A stretch of 49,170 nt of DNA from an uncultured Lachnospiraceae bacterium (GTDB lineage Bacteria > Bacillota > Clostridia > Lachnospirales > Lachnospiraceae). The position numbers and the translations under genes are program-made. Positions 44,308-49,170 of the stretch are shown one piece after another. Position 1 is the stretch's first letter. Each line of letters starts with the position of its first letter. Under the pieces are notes generated by a model. That model had not been told where the DNA came from, ran no database searches, and saw only the letters and a list, made by a program, of their open reading frames with translations. The DNA lies in NCBI GenBank assembly GCA_905203555.1, contig CAJKWK010000016.1, forward strand, positions 1 to 49,170. The letters are read 5' to 3'.

Positions 44308-44840
44308 AAAAAATAAGTAGATTTCTGTTGTGTACAATGTTCGTAGGAATGATTCTTACGGGATGCGGAAAGAAAGGAAGTGAATTGGTTAGTAAAACTC
44401 CATTTCCTGATTTTTCTGAGACGACTGTAGAGGGAGAAACGTTCTCAAATGATATATTCAAAGAATATCATGCAACAATTGTAAACTTTTGGAATAATGG
44501 ATGTGGCACATGTATTGAAGAGATGCCCGAGCTGGAGGAATTATATCATGAATTTCAAAAGGAAGATGTAAATTTAATCGGTGTGGGAACAGATTCCGGA
44601 GAGAATGAAGAGCAGTTTGAAACTGCGAAAGAAATTTTAAAAGAAAAGCAAGTTACTTATCCAAATATTTCCCCTGATCCCGGAAAAACATTTTACAAAG
44701 AATTTATTTCGAATTTGAGCAGTTATCCGGTGACATATGTCGTTGATCGCGAAGGGAATATTGTAGGAGCGCCGATTTATGGAAATGTAAAAAAACAGTT
44801 AGAAACAATTCAGTTAAGAATAGAAGGGTTAACAGAGTAA
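44304..44840 (+). CDS. TlpA-like thiol-disulfide lipoprotein
   Basis: A 178-residue secreted lipoprotein (lipobox LTGC, Cys21) with a redoxin fold: FSETTVEGETFSNDIF, FWNNGCGTCIEEMPEL with redox pair Cys67/Cys70, and the cis-proline strand SSYPVTYVVDREGNIVG. It would reduce or oxidise thiols outside the membrane. The start overlaps the polyferredoxin stop (ATGA), which supports a shared electron path: polyferredoxin to CXXC peptide to TlpA (inferred). Confidence 0.9.
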   Translation: MKKISRFLLCTMFVGMILTGCGKKGSELVSKTPFPDFSETTVEGETFSNDIFKEYHATIVNFWNNGCGTCIEEMPELEELYHEFQKEDVNLIGVGTDSGENEEQFETAKEILKEKQVTYPNISPDPGKTFYKEFISNLSSYPVTYVVDREGNIVGAPIYGNVKKQLETIQLRIEGLTE

Positions 44841-44924
44841 GTATTTGCTTAAAAGCAGGTTTATGTTTTGCGTCGGCAATGATTTTTGCCTGGCTGAAAT
44901 ATTTGGTTGTTAAGATTGAAAAAG

Positions 44925-44971
44925 AAGAGTCCTTGTGATATACTTTATATCTGCGTTGGACTCTTTTTTTG
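44925..44971 (+). terminator. Rho-independent terminator after the redox genes
   Basis: AAGAGTCC (44925-44932) pairs with GGACTCTT (44958-44965) across a 25-base loop, followed by T-run. Confidence 0.7.
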
Positions 44972-45028
44972 TTGTTCAGTATGCGATAAAACAGTCCGGT
45001 GGACTGTTGAGTGTGAAAGAAGGTAAAA

Positions 45029-45127
45029 ATGTGTTTTGAGATGTTTAGGACGCATAAGTTCAACAAGCTACGCCGCCGGTTAAATGAAAGGCGTAAAGAA
45101 ATCATAAGAAGGGTGAAAATCCTGTAA
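45029..45127 (+). CDS. Possible 32-residue basic peptide
   Basis: ATG 45029 to TAA 45127 encodes a very Arg/Lys-rich helix (FNKLRRRLNERRKEIIRRV). GAAGG lies eight bases upstream. No family recognised; it may be chance. Confidence 0.2.
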   Translation: MCFEMFRTHKFNKLRRRLNERRKEIIRRVKIL

Positions 45128-45158
45128 ATCAAGGGTTTTCAGACAGGTGAAGATAAAT

Positions 45159-45180
45159 ATGAAATTAGGTATCGTAGGTT
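45159..45180 (+). pseudogene. 5' stump of a ychF-like GTPase gene
   Basis: A ribosome site (AGGTGA) and ATG are followed by codons for MKLGIVG, the invariant start of the YchF GTPase, and then an immediate TAA at the point where codon usage and base composition change. The rest of the gene is absent here and may resume beyond the other end of the inserted block. Seven residues are little evidence; other proteins can start this way. Confidence 0.4.
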
Positions 45181-45286
45181 AAATGCCTGTTTCATATCTC
45201 AATATTCCTCTATAAACCTCAATAAAACCCATATTTACGAACTTTTCTGTTACATAAATCCATGTATCTACATATACTTTCATGGC

Positions 45287-45308
45287 GAATTGGTGCGGAA
45301 TTGGTGCG
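45287..45308. repeat. Perfect 11-base tandem direct repeat
   Basis: GAATTGGTGCG occurs twice head-to-tail near the element end. It could be a recombinase-binding or attachment-site component; not shown. Confidence 0.6.
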
Positions 45309-45383
45309 GCGTATGGGAATCGACATTCGGGAAACGGGGTTCATCACGACAGATTATCAAAAATCTGTAAAGGAGAACTAACC

Positions 45384-45761
45384 GTGAACCAGTTACAATC
45401 TTACGAAATCACTTACACCCTCGTGGGTGACTATTACATCCCCAACATTGCTCTGCCGGAAGAAAACCGTCCCATCGGGAAATGGGGACGGATGCACCGG
45501 GAATATCTGAAAGAGCATCATCCGATCCGGTTTAACGACCTTGTTCTCAGCGGTCAACTCTGGACATATCTCGCTGATCTGAACGAGCAGGCGCAGGAGC
45601 GTTTGTCCCATGTTATCGAGCAGATGAAGGCATCTGAGGGCGTGACCGAGGAACTGAAAGCTGCCAACCAAATGGCGTGGGTTGGCGCTATGAACAGCAT
45701 CCACAACCAGGCAGAGGAAATCATCCTCCGTGAACTGATCTACGGGGAGGATGCGGTATGA
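45384..45761 (+). CDS. tnpV: TnpV family transposon-encoded protein
   Basis: A 125-residue protein with the features of TnpV from Tn4451-type elements: YTLVGDYYIPNIALPEENRPIGKW (read as two parts), MHREYLKEHHPIRFNDLVL and LADLNEQAQERL. The biochemical role of TnpV is not established. GTG 45384 is chosen as start because AAAGGAG lies at 45370-45376; the longer frame from 45282 runs through the repeat and is unlikely to be translated. The stop overlaps the next gene (ATGA). Confidence 0.85.
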   Translation: MNQLQSYEITYTLVGDYYIPNIALPEENRPIGKWGRMHREYLKEHHPIRFNDLVLSGQLWTYLADLNEQAQERLSHVIEQMKASEGVTEELKAANQMAWVGAMNSIHNQAEEIILRELIYGEDAV

Positions 45762-46021
45762 AACTGTTGGAAGAATTTTGGTACGGCAATATCGAGCCTA
45801 CAGAGTACGATACTTCCTCCAAGGAATACAAGAAACTGCAGGAGCTGATCTGCAGGAACGAAGAAAAGCTCCGAGCCGTCATGACGGACGAACAGAAAGA
45901 GCTGTTTGAGAAGTACACCGATTGTGTGCGTGAATACCAGACTATCACGGATTGCCTGATATTCCAGAGCAGCTTCAAACTGGGTGCCAGAATGATGCTG
46001 GAAGTCATGGACGGCCAATAA
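45758..46021 (+). CDS. DUF6809-like small protein
   Basis: An 87-residue, mostly helical protein (LICRNEEKLRAVMTDEQKEL; FEKYTDCVREYQTITDCLIF) that commonly follows TnpV in Clostridia mobile elements. Function unknown. Translationally coupled to tnpV by ATGA overlap. Confidence 0.75.
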   Translation: MKLLEEFWYGNIEPTEYDTSSKEYKKLQELICRNEEKLRAVMTDEQKELFEKYTDCVREYQTITDCLIFQSSFKLGARMMLEVMDGQ

Positions 46022-46040
46022 AATACATCCACGAATGAAC

Positions 46041-46085
46041 AGCCCCGGCTGACGCTCTTTTCGAGCATCAGTCGGGGCTAATTTT
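46041..46085. terminator. Hairpin between convergent genes
   Basis: AGCCCCGGCTGACGCTC pairs with GAGCATCAGTCGGGGCT (few wobbles) around TTTTC, followed by AATTTTG on the + strand. It separates the tnpV pair from the reverse-strand genes and may act in both directions. Confidence 0.75.
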
Positions 46086-46087
46086 GT

Positions 46088-46705
46088 TTATATAAGGCTA
46101 TTCAGCAGATCACCGGGAGTAGCAAACGCACATACTCCGTCCATATCCTTCTTTGCTCCCCAAAGGGCTAATGCGAAAGCACAGTGGGCAGACTCAGCGC
46201 ACTGCCTGTCATAAACGCTGTCACCGATATACAGCAGTTCTGTTTCTTTGCAGTTAGCTCTTTCCATGTATTTCAGCAGAGGTTCTGAATCAGGTTTGTG
46301 CTTTGAGGTGTCATCCGCACAGACAACTCGGCTGAAATGACGGGCAATATCAAAACAAGCAAAGTCCGTTTCGTATTCTGCTCTGGTTTTGGAAGTCACA
46401 ATTCCAAGATTATAGCCACGGGCAATCAGATCACACAGCACTCGCTCTATACCATCAAAAACACGGACAGATTGGTGGTAGGCTGTCAGAGCGTGTTCCC
46501 AATATGTCAAAGCATTGTCTACATCAGCAATCTGCAATCTCAGCAAAGCATCTTCTCCGGTAATCCCCAAAGCAAAGGTCAGACTCTCTATTTCTGGTGT
46601 TTCTCCGGTAAACTGACATACTGTATCTTGCAGGGAATGTAGTACCGCATACTCGGTATCAATCAAAGTTCCATCAACATCAAATACAATCTCTTTATAT
46701 CGCAT
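46088..46705 (-). CDS. HAD-superfamily phosphatase (phosphoglycolate phosphatase-like)
   Basis: A 205-residue enzyme with HAD motif I FDVDGTLIDTE, motif II in LGIVTSKTR, and motifs III/IV with Lys in KHKPDSEPL and YIGDSVYDRQCA. It would dephosphorylate a small metabolite; the cap domain lies between motifs I and II. It follows the NUDIX gene by 11 bases on the same strand. Confidence 0.9.
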   Translation of the reverse strand: MRYKEIVFDVDGTLIDTEYAVLHSLQDTVCQFTGETPEIESLTFALGITGEDALLRLQIADVDNALTYWEHALTAYHQSVRVFDGIERVLCDLIARGYNLGIVTSKTRAEYETDFACFDIARHFSRVVCADDTSKHKPDSEPLLKYMERANCKETELLYIGDSVYDRQCAESAHCAFALALWGAKKDMDGVCAFATPGDLLNSLI

Positions 46706-46716
46706 ACATTCCTCCC

Positions 46717-47334
46717 CTAATCAAACTGAACCTGCCATCCGGGATTTCTGTACGCATCAAAGCACATTTGCACCTGAGTAGGGGTGTTCTTTTCTTCTGC
46801 GAGTTGTGGAAGATTCTCCATCGCAAACCAATCGAAGCCGGTGGTTTCGGAATTGGCTTCAAACTGTCCACCTACCAAGGAGCAAAGGACAAATATCTTA
46901 CATACCCCGTAGGCATACTGCGGCAGATTGTGCTTGTTGCGATCCTGCACTGCAATAATACGGTCAGCGGTCACATTCAAACCGGATTCTTCCTTAACTT
47001 CTTTAATGGCGTTCTCTTTTACAGATACATTCACATCGACCCAACCGCCGGGAAGAGACCATTTTCCGTTATTCTCCCGTACCAACAGGATTTTATCGTC
47101 TTTGAAAATGGCTGCACGGGTATCCAGTTTCGGGGTTTGATACCCGGTTTCGTTGCAGAACAAATCCTTTACCGTTTCAACAGGAATTTCAGATTTATGG
47201 GCGATGATCTCAGCGGAGATTTCCCGGATGCGTTCATATCGCTCTCTGTCATAAATATCCTTGCCATAAGTCATGCCGGCCTGAGCCAGACTCTGCAACT
47301 CGATTGCCCAGTTAAGCCATAATTTCTCATCCAT
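46717..47334 (-). CDS. NUDIX hydrolase with N-terminal NUDIX_N-like domain
   Basis: A 205-residue protein: an N-terminal helical domain (LWLNWAIELQSLAQAGMTYG) and a C-terminal Nudix domain starting DTRAAIFKDDKILLVREN. The Nudix box reads GGWVDVNVSVKENAIKEVKE followed by ESGL; the first Glu of the classical box is Val, while the metal-binding KEVKEE part is kept. Relatives act on nucleotide sugars or ADP-ribose. Gene order with HAD and a transporter suggests a cargo module. Confidence 0.9.
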   Translation of the reverse strand: MDEKLWLNWAIELQSLAQAGMTYGKDIYDRERYERIREISAEIIAHKSEIPVETVKDLFCNETGYQTPKLDTRAAIFKDDKILLVRENNGKWSLPGGWVDVNVSVKENAIKEVKEESGLNVTADRIIAVQDRNKHNLPQYAYGVCKIFVLCSLVGGQFEANSETTGFDWFAMENLPQLAEEKNTPTQVQMCFDAYRNPGWQVQFD

Positions 47335-47355
47335 ACGGAAACCTCCATTTCTCTT

Positions 47356-48243
47356 TTATAAACCCAAAGCGGCAATACCCGCCAGGGCAAATACAATGCC
47401 AACGATTGTGAACTTTCCAATTCTTTCTTTCAAATGTACCGCACTCAGCAATACCAGCAACACCAGAATTGCGCTGTTCTGAATTGGATACAGGACGGAA
47501 GCATTTACATACTTCAACAGAATCACCAACAGATTCATGGCAACCGACAGGGCTGCACTACTGGTCAGCGCATAACACCAACTACGCTTTTGAAGCTGAA
47601 ATGCAGTCTTTATATTGGTCTTACAACCCAAAATGAGATAAAGCACAGAAACAACCGCCAACGTCAGAAATACGACTGCGATCATTTCACTACGCTGGGC
47701 ATAGCCCGTCCACCGCTGCTGTGCAATGACAATGGTGCTGTAAATACCGTTTGCGACGAACAGAAGTGCTACCCAACCGTAGAACCCCTTCTGAATGCCG
47801 ATGGATTCCTTGTTGTTCAGATTCAGATATACAAACGAGAACAACACGGCAATGACACCAAGCATCTGCAATGCGGTCAGACTCACGCCCCACAAGAGCC
47901 GTTCAAACAGCAGCGGAAGCAGAACGCAGCCGAACATACAAATAATCGCCTGAATGGAGTACGGGCCGGTCTTTGCTGCCCGAATATTGCCCAGATCGTA
48001 TAGGAACAGAATACAGCCCCCGCTGATACCGCACAGCAGCGTGGTCATGTTGGGAAGCTGAATACCACCGGACAGCAGGATCGTAAACAAGAAACCGGAA
48101 AAACCTGTAATGGCAGAAAAGATCGGTGTCGCCATAGAAGGCTTTCCATCGTAGGAGATTGCGAAAAGCTTGTTCGTAAAACTGCGGATGGTATACAGAA
48201 CAATATCGGCAATGCTCAGTAAAACAATAAATACAGGGGACAT
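47356..48243 (-). CDS. EamA/DMT-type transporter
   Basis: A 295-residue integral membrane protein with about ten hydrophobic helices in two similar halves, typical of the drug/metabolite transporter superfamily. The start is at 48243 because AAGGAGG (complement of 48252-48258) sits eight bases upstream; an in-frame start at 48270 lacks one. Substrate unknown; it heads a reverse-strand operon with the NUDIX and HAD genes, suggesting uptake or export plus processing of one metabolite. Confidence 0.87.
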   Translation of the reverse strand: MSPVFIVLLSIADIVLYTIRSFTNKLFAISYDGKPSMATPIFSAITGFSGFLFTILLSGGIQLPNMTTLLCGISGGCILFLYDLGNIRAAKTGPYSIQAIICMFGCVLLPLLFERLLWGVSLTALQMLGVIAVLFSFVYLNLNNKESIGIQKGFYGWVALLFVANGIYSTIVIAQQRWTGYAQRSEMIAVVFLTLAVVSVLYLILGCKTNIKTAFQLQKRSWCYALTSSAALSVAMNLLVILLKYVNASVLYPIQNSAILVLLVLLSAVHLKERIGKFTIVGIVFALAGIAALGL

Positions 48244-48308
48244 GGCAGAAACCTCCTTGATTGGTATCAAGAAAATTATACTGCCACAATCGCAAAAACT
48301 ATATCAGG

Positions 48309-49170
48309 TTAACGCCTAATACTTGTCTTATCCTGCCAGTTCGCACGATACTCATTGGGCGTACAGCCTTTCTCACGGGTGAACACCCTGCTGAAATAGC
48401 TACCGGAACCAAAACCGCAGGAATATGCGATTTCTGTAACAGACATATTGCTTGCGGTAAGCATTCGGCTGGCTTCCTGCAACCGGCAGTCGATGATGTA
48501 ATTGACCGGTGTTGTATGCAGACAATCCCGGAAAATGCGGTAACATTCCCGTTCGCTTAGAAAAACCGCATCCGCCAGTTCTTTAACGGTGAGGGAGTCT
48601 GCCAAATGTTCCCGAATATAGATCATCATTCGTTTTACGGTATCTATGTTTCGGGACTTTCTGTACTGAGCCGTTTCCTGCTTGCGGTACAGAACGAAAA
48701 GCTTCAGCCATATATCCAACAACGCCCGATGCAAGCTGATTTCGTAGCCAACTTTGTGCTCATTCAGCAGAAATGCTTTCTGGATCAGATGCAGGATCTC
48801 AGAGTGTTCCGGCACATCGGGTGACAGCGGTATGATTTCAAACATAGGATCAGCAAGCATGGGCAGGAAGTAAGTTTGCTCGATTCTGCCGCCAGATTGT
48901 CCCGAAAGAAAAGCAGGGTCAAATATGTGCAGCTTCTGTGTCGTGATATGCGGGTAATCCAAAATGCGTGTCTTATGCAGCACATTGGAATTGACCAAAC
49001 CACCGCTGCCCTGCGGAAACACAATCTTTCCTCCCGGTGTTTCGTATTCCAGAGACCCTTCTTCCATGTAGAACAATTCCACCGCTTTATGCCAATGCCA
49101 GGGAACAAAAGGATCGGCATATTTGTCAAGCTGAGCGCAGGTGGCGATATAAGGAAAGTCCAATGCGAAG
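48309..49170 (-). CDS. AraC-family regulator with N-terminal cupin (5' end may lie outside window)
   Basis: The frame is open to the window edge. The N-terminal part is a cupin-like sensor (FVPWHWHKAVELFYMEEGSL), and the C-terminus holds two AraC helix-turn-helix motifs (LTVKELADAVFLSERECYRI and MSVTEIAYSCGFGSGSYFSR). It reads in the same direction as, and just upstream of, the transporter-NUDIX-HAD genes, so it may regulate them. The track-level TTG start at 49163 is arbitrary. Confidence 0.9.
   Translation of the reverse strand, partial: FALDFPYIATCAQLDKYADPFVPWHWHKAVELFYMEEGSLEYETPGGKIVFPQGSGGLVNSNVLHKTRILDYPHITTQKLHIFDPAFLSGQSGGRIEQTYFLPMLADPMFEIIPLSPDVPEHSEILHLIQKAFLLNEHKVGYEISLHRALLDIWLKLFVLYRKQETAQYRKSRNIDTVKRMMIYIREHLADSLTVKELADAVFLSERECYRIFRDCLHTTPVNYIIDCRLQEASRMLTASNMSVTEIAYSCGFGSGSYFSRVFTREKGCTPNEYRANWQDKTSIRR

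Larger units (their letters stand above)
44841..45383. other. Gene-poor junction between host chromosome and foreign block
   Basis: About 540 bases without a full gene. In order it holds the terminator at 44925, an unlikely 32-codon basic ORF (45029-45127), a ribosome site and seven codons of a ychF-like start (45159-45180), AT-rich sequence of no recognised content (45181-45280), and a perfect tandem 11-base repeat (45287-45308). A short open frame ending ...TTDYQKSVKEN with stop at about 45379-45381 may be the 3' remnant of another element gene. Confidence 0.5.
45181..49170. mobile_element. Foreign (mobile-element-derived) block, left end; right end outside window
   Basis: TnpV- and DUF6809-like genes, typical of Clostridia transposon/ICE cargo, are followed by four reverse-strand genes. 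Third codon positions are much richer in G/C than in the preceding 45 kb (for example CTG, GCC, ATC and AAC dominate in TnpV and the transporter). The junction coincides with the interrupted ychF-like start. No recombinase gene is seen within the window. Confidence 0.6.

Noticed and set aside
45280..45380. Reverse-strand frame ending ...TPHQFRTNSP, which resembles some integrase C-termini
   Set aside because: Too short to judge, no upstream integrase domain in that frame (it runs into tnpV), and the + strand frame here is at least as protein-like.
45282..45383. Extended N-terminus of TnpV from ATG 45282
   Set aside because: It reads through the tandem repeat, lacks a ribosome site, and known TnpV proteins begin near the GTG at 45384 that has AAAGGAG upstream.
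47434..48003. Plus-strand ORF of 189 codons opposite the EamA-type transporter
   Set aside because: Low-complexity Gln/Thr/His-rich shadow of the real membrane protein on the other strand.
1..49170. CRISPR arrays, tRNA or rRNA genes
   Set aside because: No spaced direct-repeat arrays and no cloverleaf or rRNA-like segments were noticed by eye; a dedicated search was not possible.

Overview
The window looks like chromosome of a low-to-mid GC anaerobic Firmicute, most probably a gut Lachnospiraceae (Clostridia). This is inferred from gene content (pyruvate phosphate dikinase, a YesMN-type sensor pair with an ATPase-less CUT1 sugar transporter, a def-fmt-yugP-rsmB-rlmN-prpC-prkC-rsgA-rpe-thiN run, NiaR-controlled nadABC, a meso-diaminopimelate MurE signature), from strong Shine-Dalgarno sites and from compact operons. 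Species cannot be fixed from sequence alone.

Layout. 1-1004: 3' end of ppdK with its terminator. 1005-3884: AT-rich accessory patch with a palindrome-flanked promoter, a decayed XRE/ankyrin-like gene broken by several frameshifts, and an intact Fic-fold gene whose usual catalytic His is Gln. 4016-4255: a small BFD-type [2Fe-2S] protein. 4253-12311: AraC-type response regulator, YesM-type histidine kinase, two sugar-binding lipoproteins and two CUT1 permeases. 12319-21072: a LysR regulator divergent from a cluster of a CoA-disulfide-reductase/rhodanese-like flavoprotein, a siroheme/[4Fe-4S] sulfite-reductase-like protein, a FecBCD-type ABC importer, a bifunctional siroheme synthase and an aldo/keto reductase. 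21198-24834: nadA-nadB-nadC-niaR with a recognisable promoter/operator. 24930-39521: glf, then murE, priA, def, fmt, yugP, rsmB, rlmN, prpC, prkC, rsgA, rpe and thiN, mostly overlapping or closely spaced housekeeping genes.

39553-44971: MATE exporter, an OmpR-type response regulator cut by an amber codon, a histidine kinase, and an extracytoplasmic redox set: a thioredoxin-like lipoprotein without CxxC, a 43-residue CXXC membrane peptide, a frameshifted membrane polyferredoxin and a TlpA-like lipoprotein with CGTC. 45159-49170: the first seven codons of what looks like ychF are interrupted by a foreign block of different codon usage carrying TnpV, a DUF6809-like protein, and reverse-strand HAD phosphatase, NUDIX, EamA-type transporter and AraC regulator genes; it runs out of the window.

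The best candidate for an under-described system is the LysR/siroheme-reductase/ABC/CysG cluster: it couples making siroheme, a siroheme reductase, a possible dedicated flavoprotein electron donor and an importer of unknown ligand. The second is the redox relay at 42649-44840. Signs of gene decay (XRE/ankyrin gene, response regulator, polyferredoxin) are unusually dense; some occur in homopolymers and need read-level confirmation.
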